Source: Rutpela maculata
Taxonomy: Eukaryota > Arthropoda > Insecta > Coleoptera > Cerambycidae
Length of the DNA: 64,000 nt
Assembly (NCBI GenBank): GCA_936432065.2
Contig: OW386293.2
Span: forward strand, 66,109,965 to 66,173,964
Reading direction: 5' to 3'
Numbering within the stretch: position 1 is the stretch's first letter; each line of letters opens with the position of its first letter. The position numbers were made by a program, and so were the translations under genes. Of this stretch, positions 9,957 to 21,000 are shown piece by piece. Below the pieces are notes generated by a model. That model was not told where the DNA came from and ran no database searches. It worked only from the letters and a program-made list of their open reading frames with translations.

Positions 9957-12356
9957 CAGGGTGTAATCAGTTTTATGGCATTAAAAAAACTAGTAATGGG
10001 GACCGACTAGACAAACAAAAAACATTTATGACTTTTTCCTCTACGGGCACTTTGAAAAAACTGACCTAGGTCAGGACGTGTACTAGGTATAATTCTACAA
10101 CTTTTAAATTGTCATAAAAAAGTGCAAAGATTACTAACCGACTCGTCGCCGGCCGGCGGTTCAAAGCAAAGAAGGGCGGCACCTTTGATGAGCGCCTCAA
10201 CCCAACCAATTATAAAAATGTAAATAATACGTTATCTCTTTTTGCAGAACTGCAAGCAATTCATATGCGTAGAAGAGCTTTAAACCCAGCATTTCTTTAC
10301 ATGTGTGTTTTTTTAATTTAGAACAAAATATTGGAGCATTTATTGTTGTTTATAATTTATCAGATTTAAATGTGATTTATTAACATTTGTAACCTAAATG
10401 AGTGTTCTGGGTTAAGCTTAAGAAACGAGTAATTATTTCATGACATTAGGAAATAAAGAGTTAGACGTCTGAGATACTATAACAGAAAATAATTATGTGT
10501 AATTTAAGTTAAGAAAAAATCTTATTTATTTAACGAATTGCCAATCAGGTATCGAAAACTAAAATATTCAATAAATTATTTTTGATTTACATATATTGTT
10601 CGAAATGGCCTCCATCTGCATCAATACACTTTTCGGCACGTCTAACTAAGGACATACGCACTCCGTTCAACACATTTGGTAAATTAGGATCATTTTTTAT
10701 GATTTCTATGCACCTTAAAATACGTTGCTGCAATTGTTCCAAAGTGTCAATTGGATCACGCTAAACCAGAGATTTAAGATGGCCCCAAAGATAAAAATCC
10801 ATCGGATTTAAGTCGGGTGACCTAGCAGACCATGGTACTGGTCCGCCACGCCCAATCCATCATTGAGGAAACTTCGTGTTTAAAAAATTTCGAACAGCCA
10901 GACTAAAATGAACTGGCACGCCATCATGGATATACCACATTCTTCTGCGCCTTGCCAAAGGTACATCTTCCAACAAATTTGGAAATGTTTGTTGTGAAAA
11001 GTTTAAGTATACATCACCATTTAATCTAGCGGGTAATTCTATAGGTCCAATTATTTCATTACCGCAAATTCCTGCCCACAAATTAACGCTGAACCTTCGT
11101 TGAAAATACACCCTTCTTATTACATGTGGGTTTTCATCTGCCCAATAGTGCATATTTTTAAAATTGAACACTCCGCTCCTGGTAAAACACGACTCATCGG
11201 GGAAACAGGGAAAATTTAAAAAATTCTTATTTGCCGCGTGTTTTCTCAAAATCCACCTACAAAATTTCATTCGCCCTGTATAATCTTGAGGTTCTAGAGC
11301 TTGCACACGTTGATAGTGATAGGGTGTAAGTTCATATCTCTTAAAGTCCTCCACACCAAAAAATGGGATATTCCCACACGGTTCGCGATATCGCGGGTGC
11401 TTAAAATTGGATCCTCTTCTACGAGTTCCAAAACTTGAACCTCCGCTTCAATTACCCTGTCTTCGCGTTGTGGACCTCTTTCTCCTCCATGTCCATTGAG
11501 ACGACCCGTTTCCCGATGACGCTGAGCAATCCTTACAAATGTACATGCACAAGGATGACGTCGATTAGGGAATCTTAAACGATAAAGCTGTTCCACAGCT
11601 GCTGCATTTCCACGACATTCTCCATACATCAAGTGCATATCTGCGAGCTCTCGATAAGTGTAATCTTCCATAGCGTTCAAAATCCGCGTTTTAAAATACC
11701 ACCCTAAACTATCAACTAACGTTATCAATAAAGAAAATAAAAATAAAAACTTGATCCAAAATCCAAAAAGTAACACAAAAAGAACGAACAAATAGTGTCT
11801 GTACGTAATCAAGAACTTAACGAATTGAACGGTAAGTCAATAAAATAAATCTTAACTGTAAATACGTGGCCAAAAATTCAAAAAGAGCGAAAACAATGAA
11901 CGGGTTCGACGTGTGTACTTAACAAAGTGCCCACAGAAACTAAAATATGGGAGTATAGTTTTCTTCAGATCTACTAAGCACTCAGAAAACGCCGACGTCT
12001 TTCACCTTTACCGCAACGCTAAAGACCTTACCTTACCCACTTTTAAAAAGCCATAAAAAAGTGTGATTATCAACTTGTATCCTCGCCGTCGCGCGATCTC
12101 TAACAAAGGAGCGCGATACTTTGAAAAAGCCGTATTAGCGTATTTGATGGTTAGAGGCGCCGACATACGCGAAGATAAAGCCTTTCCCAACATTCCAGCA
12201 GTTCTCAAACAATTTTACTGAAAATTTTCGAAATTTTTGTTTATTTTTTTTCTAAAACTATGGGTTTTAGACCCCATATTATATAAGTTTTTTTTGTTCG
12301 TTTAGTCGTTCCCCACCACCAGTTCTTTTTAATGACATGAAACTGATTACACCCTG
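9957..12356 (-). mobile_element. Tc1/mariner-superfamily element with DD41D spacing
   Basis: The two ends are inverted copies of CAGGGTGTAATCAGTTT and pair imperfectly for about 50 bases. They are flanked by TA on both sides (9955-9956 and 12357-12358), the Tc1/mariner target. The 2.4-kb element encodes one transposase on the minus strand with long non-coding flanks. Confidence 0.85.
10587..11672 (-). pseudogene. mariner-type transposase (DD41D), broken
   Basis: The N-terminal helix-turn-helix region starts at the ATG at 11672 (YTYRELADMHLMYG) and contains RFPNRRHP. The DDE core follows: first Asp in FPDESCFTR, second in YIHDGVPVHFS, third in SPDLNPMDFYLWG. I count 41 residues between the second and third Asp, counting one stop as a residue. 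A one-base indel lies between 11354 and 11294. A TGA follows KFPQ (about 10857) and a TAG follows FYLWGHLKSLV (about 10762). The frame ends at TAA 10587-10589. It would have cut and pasted elements carrying the CAGGGTG ends. Confidence 0.85.
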
Positions 12357-12839
12357 TATATTTCCATGTGGCCTGTATTTTTACATGTATTTGTCTGTAG
12401 CGATTTCTTATTACATTATTCTAACAGTAAAATGAATGAATGAAATGAGGCTGTAATTGTACGTGCACTTTTTTCAGTGTGGTAATAACAGCCGCATAGA
12501 AAAAACCCATGTCCAAATACAACAAATCTATTTGGTTGTAGCTCAAGCATGTAGAAGACTACAATTGTAAACGATTGATCTAATCTTCAGTTTGTTAATA
12601 TATGAATGACAGTTGTATTTTAGTGTAGGTGAATCACACAACTTATACTAGAAGGGAGAATTCGAGAAATCTAATATTTGTAAATGCGCATGGTATAACA
12701 ATCGTATTATAAGGATGCTGCAAAGATTTTGGAAAAAGCAAGCAACGAAATGAAAAGTAACCTTGATGAATCCACTATTTTTAACAAAATCTTAATATAA
12801 TTTCAAATTAAAGGAAGTTGATAATGAGATAAGAAGAGA

Positions 12840-13860
12840 GAAAAGACAGCTGGAAGAAAAACATTTTGAAGAGAAATGTAAATAAGTCGCAGAACGTCAA
12901 AGTAAATATGACCCATTTAATCTACATGAAAGAGCCAAAGAACTTACAGCCCTACAACAGAAAAATCAAGCTGCTGTACTCTAGACAGAAATGGTCATAT
13001 TTGAATAAATAAGTATTAATATCCTAAACAATTGAAGGAGTTCATTAAAGGACTATTCTCACAGATGAACTAACCGATTCAGAATAGTTACTCATAACTC
13101 AAGAGGAAATATGGCCTGACACCAGAAAGAAATGATCTGTACCTTAAGAACAATGAAAAACGGAAAAGTTTTGATCCTGATGAACTTCCCAGCGATGTCC
13201 TTAAACTTATTGATGCAGCATACGTTAACATCTTGGTGGAATTGTTCAATAACATTGTATACAGTTCGGTGAATACCCCAAGAGAATGGTTATTGCCAAC
13301 TTCCGTTTGCTCACCTAAAAAAACAAATGCCAAAGTATATAGTGATCACCATCAGCCGTATATTACACACCTTAAAATTGTTTCTTTAAGTAATCCATTA
13401 AAAGCTTAATATGCACATAAGGGGAACACAGTTCGGGTTTCATAATAGCTTGAGAACATTTGGTTTAACGTATTGATTCAATCATGTTTGGACGTTAATC
13501 AGGATATGTATCGTGTTTCATTGACTATAATAAATTATTTGACAAAGTTCACCATGGCTAACCAATAAGTATTCTTAAAATAAAACATTTGGTTCACAGA
13601 GATCTTCGAATTGTTTCAAATTTATATTACAACCAAAAAGAGACAGTATGCATTGACAAACAAACAAACATCAGTGGAAATGGACATAAAAGAGGAGTAA
13701 GAAAAGGATGTGTCATATCACCAACACTTGAATGCATACTCAAACGAACTTTTCAAAAGGGCTCTTGAAGAACAACCATATTGAACAAAAGTTAATAGAA
13801 AGTCAATCAACAACATAAGATACGCTGACGATATGAGGATTTCGACAGAGTCTATCGAAG
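12840..13860 (+). pseudogene. LINE reverse transcriptase remnant (RTE-like)
   Basis: A very decayed plus-strand pol. Recognisable blocks are MKNGK (about 13155), a stretch around EWLLPTSV (13280), TQFGFHNSLRT (13425), the palm block around FIDYNK (13520), GVRKGCVISPT (13700) and RYADD (13820), in at least three frames with many stops. The upstream 12481-12839 holds nothing else I recognise. The last block ends near 13860, where a short repeat begins. Confidence 0.65.
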
Positions 13861-13869
13861 ATAACGTCA

Positions 13870-14010
13870 GTTCAGTTCGAGCAGCGAGGAGCAGCAGTAA
13901 ACAGCTTTTAGCGAGAATCTGAAAATGGCAGATGGGATTCTGTCTCCAGCAGGAGCCTATCAACTACGCGGAAAAACACCCAGCACCCGGAAGGACAACA
14001 ACACTTCATA
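13870..14010 (+). repeat. short TA-tailed interspersed repeat, copy 1
   Basis: It matches 33545-33362 in inverse orientation, starting at CAGTTCGAGCA and ending ACAACAACA before a short (TA)n. Compared with that copy it lacks about 30 bases, including the GAAACGTCG part of the hairpin motif. Confidence 0.8.
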
Positions 14011-14021
14011 TATATACAGTG

Positions 14022-14600
14022 TGTTTCACTTCTCATGAAGTGAATTTTGACATGAATTTTACAGGGGGGGCATATCTAGTGGTTCTGAACAACTTTCAGT
14101 AACAAAATTTTCTCTCTAAGCCCACTATGATTTCTCGAAAATAGCGATTTTCTTTTTATCGCAGTAGGCCAGCGTTTTAGATATAGGTGCCATTTATGTG
14201 TTGAGTAAAGTGATCTTATGGAGTTGTATAAAAACTTGAAATGATGGCTGATAAAAAATTTGAAATGAATTCGATCACAAATAAAAAAGAGAAGAGAGAA
14301 GAGTCTTCACGAGAAGTGAAACAAAAATTATTTTTTTTAAATATTTCGATGTTCACAAAATTTTACAGGGGGGCATATCAAGTGATTCCGAACAACTTTT
14401 ATTAACAAAATTTTTATCTATCTCTAAGCCTACTATGATTTCTCGAAAATTGCTATTTTCTTTTTATCGCAGTAGGCCGGCATTTTAGATCTATGCGGCA
14501 TTTGTATGTTGAATAAAGTCGTCTTATGAAGTTTTATAGCTGATAAAAATTTGAAATGAATTCTGCCACAAATAAAAAAGATACAGGGGTGTCTTCATGT
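14022..14600 (+). repeat. tandemly duplicated MITE-like repeat
   Basis: Segments 14055-14309 and 14359-14600 are direct repeats (offset about 304 bases), sharing the ACAGGGGGGCATATC start and the TTTTTATCGCAGTAGGCC block. Unit 1 is bounded by an inverted repeat, GTTTCACTTCTCATGAAG (14023-14040) against 14305-14322. Unit 2 is cut at CTTCAT by the errantivirus LTR at 14600, inside the right inverted repeat. Confidence 0.8.
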
Positions 14601-14959
14601 TAGATCACGATTCACATGAATGACTTTTTAAAAACTTTTATTTACTTAAATGGAGCCAACGTTGGCTCTTGGAGAAGGAATATAATAATAATTAGAAGTA
14701 TTTCATTCTAAGTGAGTTTAATAACTGATTCTACAAAGCGTGTTTAATCATATTTATAACATACAGAACCTGAGTAAGCAAAATATAGAACAAAGGAATT
14801 GCAGTTCTGCAGTCATCACAAGTTATGAGAAACGAAAGTGTAATATGATATCTTGAAGATAAGCAATTAATAAGAGAAGCTGTTATCGTGTAATACGATG
14901 TACCTGTGAAGGTTTATTATGGCTAGTCTTAATAAGATAGCGTGTAATATTATATAACA
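14600..14959 (-). repeat. 3' LTR of errantivirus copy A
   Basis: On the minus strand it starts TGTTATATAA right after the polypurine tract and ends GATCTAACA, giving TGTTA...TAACA ends and about 360 bases. The same LTR occurs in part at 29388-29667 and 33154-33314. This copy is the only one complete at both ends, so it defines the boundaries. Confidence 0.85.
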
Positions 14960-15458
14960 ACTTCCCCCTTAATAAAAAAGTTGATGTTATGCAGCAACTT
15001 TTGAAAATTGTTAAAAAGCGTTAAGTGAATATAATGCAAAATAAATTGAAACAATGTTGAATGAATATAAAGCAAAATAATAAAATACGTAAAAGTTAAA
15101 ATTGGTAAACGATAATAATAATAAGTGAGTAATACATTACATAAGTGTAATAAGAATAAAGTACAGTGGTCTAAATTAATAGACAAGGGTAAAACTTCAC
15201 ATATGAAAGTCCATGTTAACTCGATGTCCTCTTCTTCTTGAGGTTTAATACCGGGTCGCTTTCTTGGAGGGATCAGTCTTTTTTTTTTTTTTCGTGAGAG
15301 GGGAAATCCTCATGGACACCCGTCGCTTAGAGTCTATCGCGAACGGGTAGTGCTGGACTCTAACCAGCTAAAACCCCTCCATCTCTTCAGTGTTTCCTGT
15401 TGGCCTGGGACTGCTTTCGCTTTTCATCGGACCCACAGGTCATTTAAGATTGTCGGTG

Positions 15459-17303
15459 TTAATTGGCGTTTCTCCATGGGTTCAAACCCATCTCTCTTTC
15501 CTCCTCTTCCTTCTTTTTCATAATGCGGGTTATTGCCTCCTCCGCCCTTCTCCAGTTCTCTTCCGTTTCTAACATCCTCCCTACCATATCTTCTGGAGAC
15601 AATAACGATGCCCCACCGTCTCGTCTCTCTTCTCTCCATCTGTTGCATGCGAACACGGTGTGCTCCACGTCATCGACCTCTCCACAGTATGCGCACTCTC
15701 TGCTGTCAGTCTTGCCAATATCGTATAAGTACTCCATGAAGCACCCATGTCCGCTCAGGGCTTGGGTGAGGTAATAGCCTACCTCACCATGCCTCCGTTC
15801 CATCCACGCTCTGATGTTCGGGATGAGGCGTCTCGTCCACCTTCCCATGTCTACAGTGTCCCACCGCCTCTGCCATCTTTCAAACAGCCTGTCCCTGGCC
15901 TCTGCCTTCCCGACTCCTTCAAAGATTTCCAGCCGTTCTTTGGCCATCAGATCCAAAGGGGGGATCCCCGCCACTACCAACGCCGCCTCGTACGAAATCG
16001 TTTTGTATGCACTGCACACCTTTAGTGCGGCGCATCGCTGGATCCTAGCCATCCTCCCTCTCGTCCTATCCACCTTCATCGCACTTTCCCAGACCGGAGC
16101 TGCATACAAGAGGATAGAGTGCACGACACTGCACAGCAGTCTCCTCTTGCTCGCTCTTGGTCCGTGCGTATTGGCCATAAGCCTCCCAATGGCTGTGGCT
16201 GCTTTTCCCGCCTTCTCGGCCGTCCTTGTGGCATGGACACCGAAGTTCAGCTTGGAGTCCAGCCAAACCCCTAGGTATTTCAGGTGGTTCCCTGAGGATA
16301 TCTCCACCTGGCCCACCCTAACTTTCATGGGTGGAAGATTTCTTTTCCTCGTGATAACCAGGAGCTCCGTTTTCCCGGCAGCTAGCTCGAGCTGCATTCT
16401 TCCTAGCCACCTCTCAATATTCCTGATGGCCTCGTTGGCTGCTTCCATTATTTGGACAGTCCACCTTCCAGTCACCGTTATGGCCAAGTCGTCGGCATAC
16501 CCGATGACCTTTACACCCTCCTCCCAAGGTAATCGAAATATATCGTCAAACATCACATTCCACAAGGTCGGACCGAGCACCGACCCTTGTGGAACCCCAC
16601 ACGTGATGCTTTTCCAGATTATCTCTCCCTCTGATTCGAATCCGATCATCCTGTCTTGGAAGTAGCTCATCATCACCCTGACGAGGTACGGAGCTACCCC
16701 TAAGCTCTGCATCTTCCCGACAATCATCTCCCATCCCGCTGTGTTAAACGCGTTTTTGACATCAAGGGTCACAACAGCACATATCTGTTTCGTGGCTAGG
16801 GCTTCCTCTGCCGTTTCCTTTAACAGCCTAATGGCTCCTACCGTTGATCGTCCTTTCCGAAAACCGAACTGGCTTTCAGATAAGCCACCCTTCTCGGCTA
16901 TCTCCTTCTCTAATCTCCCCAGTATCAAATATTCGAGGAGCTTGCCCATCGCGTCAAGTAAACATAGCGGTCGGTGGGATGACGGGTCCTCCGGCGGCTT
17001 GTTCCCTTTCCGGATCAGGACGACTCTGGCCTTCCTCCATCTGCTCGGGAAATCCCCACTCTCTAGGGCACGATTCATTACTCTTAAGATGTCTCCCGGG
17101 TATTCTTCTGCAACTAGCTTGACTATTTCAGGCGGAATCTCGTCTAAACCTGAAGCTTTTCCACTTTTAAGTCTGGCACATGCTGCCTCCCGCTCCTCCT
17201 CCGTGAGTGGGGGGACCACATCCACTTCTACCGCTCTCCATCTGACTATATCCCTTTCTGGAAACAGAGCAGCCACGACTTCCGCCACTTTCTCTGCCGG
17301 CAA
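15459..17303 (-). CDS. R1-clade LINE reverse transcriptase with C-terminal zinc knuckle
   Basis: A 614-codon open frame. Reverse transcriptase blocks in order are LKSGKASGLDEIPPE, SQFGFRKGRSTVGAI, TLDVKNAFNTAGW, GVPQGSVLGPTLWN, the catalytic GYADDLAIT (about residue 270) and KYLGVWLDSKL. The C-terminus has a CCHC-type knuckle, CAYCGEVDDVEHTVFAC, as in R1/TRAS-like LINEs. It would perform target-primed reverse transcription. The first methionine is not a real start. The preceding linker (17659-17246, WWTEEIAALR) is in another frame. The absence of stops over 600 codons suggests a recent insertion. Confidence 0.9.
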   Translation of the reverse strand: MPAEKVAEVVAALFPERDIVRWRAVEVDVVPPLTEEEREAACARLKSGKASGLDEIPPEIVKLVAEEYPGDILRVMNRALESGDFPSRWRKARVVLIRKGNKPPEDPSSHRPLCLLDAMGKLLEYLILGRLEKEIAEKGGLSESQFGFRKGRSTVGAIRLLKETAEEALATKQICAVVTLDVKNAFNTAGWEMIVGKMQSLGVAPYLVRVMMSYFQDRMIGFESEGEIIWKSITCGVPQGSVLGPTLWNVMFDDIFRLPWEEGVKVIGYADDLAITVTGRWTVQIMEAANEAIRNIERWLGRMQLELAAGKTELLVITRKRNLPPMKVRVGQVEISSGNHLKYLGVWLDSKLNFGVHATRTAEKAGKAATAIGRLMANTHGPRASKRRLLCSVVHSILLYAAPVWESAMKVDRTRGRMARIQRCAALKVCSAYKTISYEAALVVAGIPPLDLMAKERLEIFEGVGKAEARDRLFERWQRRWDTVDMGRWTRRLIPNIRAWMERRHGEVGYYLTQALSGHGCFMEYLYDIGKTDSRECAYCGEVDDVEHTVFACNRWREERRDGGASLLSPEDMVGRMLETEENWRRAEEAITRIMKKKEEEEREMGLNPWRNAN

Positions 17304-17659
17304 GGCAGGGGGGGATTTCTGATCTGTCGAGTCGCTATCTTATAGCCATCTCCCCAGACATCTCCATCCACAGTGTCGCATAATTCCCTCCACCTCTCTC
17401 TCTTTGATCTTTTAATTGCCTCTCTAAGTTTTTTTCTGGCGTTCCGGTACTCCTGGAGAGATGGGTTCTCCCCAAGTCCTGCTCTCCTATTCTGCCTTAT
17501 ACCCTGCCGACGAATCGCGATACATTCCGTTCTGAGGGCTGCGATCTCCTCCGTCCACCAATAGACCTCCCTCCTGGTCTTTCTGCTTCCCTTCCTGGGC
17601 ATTGACTCATTGCAAGCTCTAGTAACCGCATCGGTGAGGGCCTCCTCCGTTTCAACCAT
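17246..17659 (-). pseudogene. R1-clade LINE linker between endonuclease and reverse transcriptase
   Basis: WWTEEIAALRTECIAIRR followed by a lysine/arginine-rich helix is typical of the stretch just before the reverse transcriptase of R1-like LINEs. It overlaps the main frame by 58 bases in another register, so a frameshift near 17290 separates them. The element starts within this linker; no endonuclease is left. Confidence 0.75.
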
Positions 17660-19489
17660 GCCTCCTCGGAAGGAGCCAGCCAGACTTCTTTTGAAGGGAT
17701 CAGTCTAGGAAATTTGGTAAAAACTCTGCTTCGCTCTGAAGGGGGTGAAGGAGGGTTGTCTGTTGAGGGTTGGATTCGCAATGCTCCACATCTTCTTCTT
17801 CTGCATTTACAAGTTATGTAAAGTAGAACTAATAGAATGATGAGAGTGATTATGAAATATGTGAACCAAGATATGTGTTTGGTCACAAAAGGTTCGTTTA
17901 TGAGGTCATCCAGGTCTTTGAAATATTGTTTTTAGCAATATCTAGATCTTCTACGTCGAGACTGTTTAATTTGAGTGGTTTTAATTTTGGAATTTCGATT
18001 TTGTCGGGCATGTGATTACAGCATTCAAAAGGAATTTGGATAGGATGTGAATTGTCCTTAATTTCGGAAAAGTCTTTGGCACTGGCTTGTATTCTAGTAA
18101 TGCCTGCATAGGCGTAACATCCTGGTTGTAGTTTAATGATGGAATTTTTGTTGATTAACTCTGTCGTGGACTCTCTCTTTGGACTTTGGTGATGTGAAGT
18201 GGTTCGGAATTAATCACTAGCCATGTGTTGTCTTCAAGTTCTTGGCTAATAATGAAGGAAGTTTGACAGTTCTCTGGAAGTTTCGGTAATGGTTTTAGTA
18301 TTCTGGCTTCACATATGGCACTTTGGTTGATAGGATATGCAAACAGGTTCGAACATAGTTTGGTTCCAAAATAAAGTGGTTTGCATTCTTTCAAATTTTG
18401 TATAGGTATGTACATTAAAGAATCATCGTCTCTCGCGATAAACTTTTGTGAGATAGATAAAATGTGGTGTAGACCAGTTCTGTTATCAAGTATCGGGATA
18501 GGGTATAGGCGATAGGTGTTATAATTTTGGGGTTCAACAAGTGGTATTGTTAAAACAAATACTAAGTTAGAATCCATTTGAAATGCTTGTAATTCAATAA
18601 TATCCAAATACTTAGCAACTGCCGATAATTTAATGGGGAGAGGCAAATTGTTCCTTCGTAAGCTCTGTGAAACTTCTTGTAGTGCTGTCACTAAGTGACT
18701 AGGGGGTTATGATTGACGTATGAATGATTCCTAATCTGGCAAATGTTATTGCATTCAGAATGTCGTTCAAATTATCTTTGATATATAAATAGCTTGCCAT
18801 TAGTTGTTCGGAAATGTATAAAAATTTTAGTTTTATGTGAGCAGCCTCAATAGCTTGAGTCATAGTTTGAATTTTGTGTTCGATTTCTTCGAGATCTTTG
18901 TTAAACGCTTCCTCGTCAATTTGTAATTTTTGTATAGTCGAGTTGATGTTTTTAATAACAGAGGTTGTAACTGAAATTTGATTTTTGATTAAGTTTTCCA
19001 ATTGATGTTCATCGTTATTTAGTTTATTTATACAATTAGTATAGTACTGGCCATCTTCAGCATCTAGATTTCCAGTTATTGATTTGAATATTGTACCGAT
19101 ACCGTTAAGTATTCCTCGTTTATATCTTTTTGTATCTGAAAAGATTTCGTCAAATTTCATTTTTATAGAGTTGGATATTTGTGTTAAAAGGTTAAAGTCT
19201 GTTTTAATTTCACTCGTAAAAATAATTGACTTGTGATCACCATTATTGAGAGTGTACAAGATTTTATTTAAAATATTTTGATTTTTGTCGAAAGCTAGTT
19301 TGAGGGATGAAATATTTTTATGCACTAGCAGAGTCCATTTGTCATTTGTCACCACGATGTCTGTACCTTGGTGGTAGTATACACCAACAGTGTTATTGAT
19401 CGGGGTAATTTTGTATTGGCAGAGTGCTGATCCGAACAGCAGCAGAAACCTGAAATAAATTTAATTTTCAGTATATGGTTTCATTCTAT

Positions 19490-21000
19490 CAAAATTTACT
19501 TTAGTTTCTTGTTTTGTTTCGAGATTTAATAAGGTAGCAGAATTTTGGAAAATATCTTTTATTTTAAAGGGACCGTTAAATTTGTTTTGCAATTTGTTTT
19601 TGATTTGTGATTCTTTTACGTAAACTAAGTCACCAATTTTGTATTCGGGTCGTTTTAGGGGAACATTTCTGTCGAAATGAACTTTTGCTTTCTCCTTTTG
19701 AGCTTGTGTTCAATTGCGGACGATTTCATAAACTCTTGTTTAAATGTCTAACGTATTTAGTTATTAAGAAGCCAAGTCTAAGATTGTGAAATATTGGCAT
19801 TTGCCAAGTTGGTCTAAAATATCGGAAATGTTGGGCAGAGGATATTTGTCACCGATTGTAACCTCGTTGAGTTTGCGGTAGTCGACTACAACGCGCCATT
19901 TCTGTTTACCAGAAGCGTCCAGTTTTTTGGGAACTACCCAGACAGGAGAGGACCAAGGTGAGATTGAAGGTTGAATAATACCTTGACTTAACATTTTCGA
20001 TACTCGGGACTTCACTTCTTCTTTATGGACCTGAGGATAGCGATACGATTTCATAAATATCGGTCGGGAATTCTCGGTTTCAATAGGGTGTTTGATTTCA
20101 TTGGTAAAGGTCAAATTGTCTCCTTCTAAATAGAATATATCTTGAAAATCTAAACAAAGCTGCGTTACTATTTCGGCCTCTTCTTCGTTTAGATGATCCA
20201 AGCGCAATTTGTTCCTGATTTCGAAGGATCTGTCTGTCTGTAAGTGTTGGTCAGAATTTTGAGTATTTAAATTAAAAATTGATTTGAATTTTTGTACTGG
20301 TTCTAGATTAAGGTTCGAAAAGATTATGGTTTTTGGGATCGCGTTTGCGTTTATTATTGAAGTTAAAAATTCTCCATTGTGATCGATTTTGACAATGGCA
20401 TTTGGTTAGCGTACTTTCTCGTTTTCCTGGGCTAACAGTATAGCCTCGGTATTTCGCAGGTTGCGTTTTAGTTTACAGATTTTTTCCATGCGAGGTTCGA
20501 TAGAAATTAAATTTTTGGTGTTGCCTAAATTTGGATTTTGGTTTTTGATGTTAGAGTTATTAGTTGGTTGTACAGGTCAATTTACTGTAGTTTCTTCAGT
20601 GACTTTAAATAATGGTACGGTTTTAAAATTTGTGACTAGTTGTTTATTTTTAAAGTCTACTTGGCATTCGTAGTGTTCTAAAAAGTCTGCGCCTAATCCA
20701 TCAAAATCTATATCTAGATTATAGATATAAACTTTGTATGATTCATCTGAAAAGGGGATGAGAACAGATTCGTTGATATAAATTTTTTGATCAGTAATAA
20801 ATACCCTGTATAATTACATTTTCAAGAGGAGTCTATAATTTTCAGCTATTTTATGTTTAAAAATTGATATACCTGCGCCGGTGTCAATTAGAATTTTAAA
20901 TTTACCAGTTGCATTCTTCATATAGTAAAGGTTCTTTGAATTTACAGTTAATAAGGTATGGGAAAGCGTATTTACATGAACGTCTGTTCTGGGAAATTCA
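19490..21000 (-). pseudogene. errantivirus pol of copy A with large internal deletion
   Basis: The protease motif LIDTGAGISIF is at about 20890-20860. The start of reverse transcriptase is open from 20207 to 19764 (SPWSSPVWVVPKK, then VVVDYRKLNEVTIGDKYPLP) and stops after FTILDLAS. At 19763 the sequence jumps to the C-terminal end of integrase, which runs to about 19490. The YxDD centre, RNase H and the integrase core are missing. The same integrase tail is present in copies B and C, which shows where the deletion ends. Confidence 0.82.

Larger units (their letters stand above)
9730..12480. mobile_element. TIR DNA transposon (non-autonomous) interrupted by a mariner
   Basis: The left end ACACTGAAAAAAAGT (9730-9744) and the right end, read inverted, ACACTGAAAAAAGT (12480-12467) form terminal inverted repeats, with weaker pairing for about 30 bases. 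Outside the nested mariner only about 350 bases remain and they are non-coding, so this was a short MITE. I see no clear target duplication. Confidence 0.65.
15280..17694 (-). mobile_element. R1-clade non-LTR retrotransposon, 5' truncated
   Basis: A 2.4-kb insertion with a poly-A tail (T run at 15280-15292 on the plus strand). It is flanked by a perfect 12-base target duplication AGGGATCAGTCT at 15268-15279 and 17695-17706. It retains only the part downstream of the endonuclease. It interrupts the env tail of copy A and is therefore younger than that copy. Confidence 0.92.
15205..19450 (-). pseudogene. errantivirus envelope gene of copy A, interrupted by a LINE
   Basis: The gene begins near 19450 with a short hydrophobic leader. 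The ectoderm-side protein carries a basic furin-type site (KRYKRG, near 19120) followed by a hydrophobic, fusion-peptide-like stretch and a long helical region. The C-terminus has one membrane segment (WFTYFIITLIILLVLLYIT) followed by a basic cysteine-containing tail (KCRRRRC, near 17790). These features match errantivirus Env, related to baculovirus F-type fusion proteins. The frame breaks near 18695 and 18160. The R1-clade LINE at 15280-17694 splits the tail. The stop used in copy B is a sense codon here. Confidence 0.85.

Noticed and set aside
10141..10200. GC-rich patch GCCGGCCGGCGG as a possible regulatory island
   Set aside because: It is within the non-coding flank of the mariner element; no other sign of a promoter.
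15463..17322. Several long plus-strand frames (for example 15814-16665)
   Set aside because: They lie opposite the R1-clade reverse transcriptase and follow its GC-rich codons; no domain is present.
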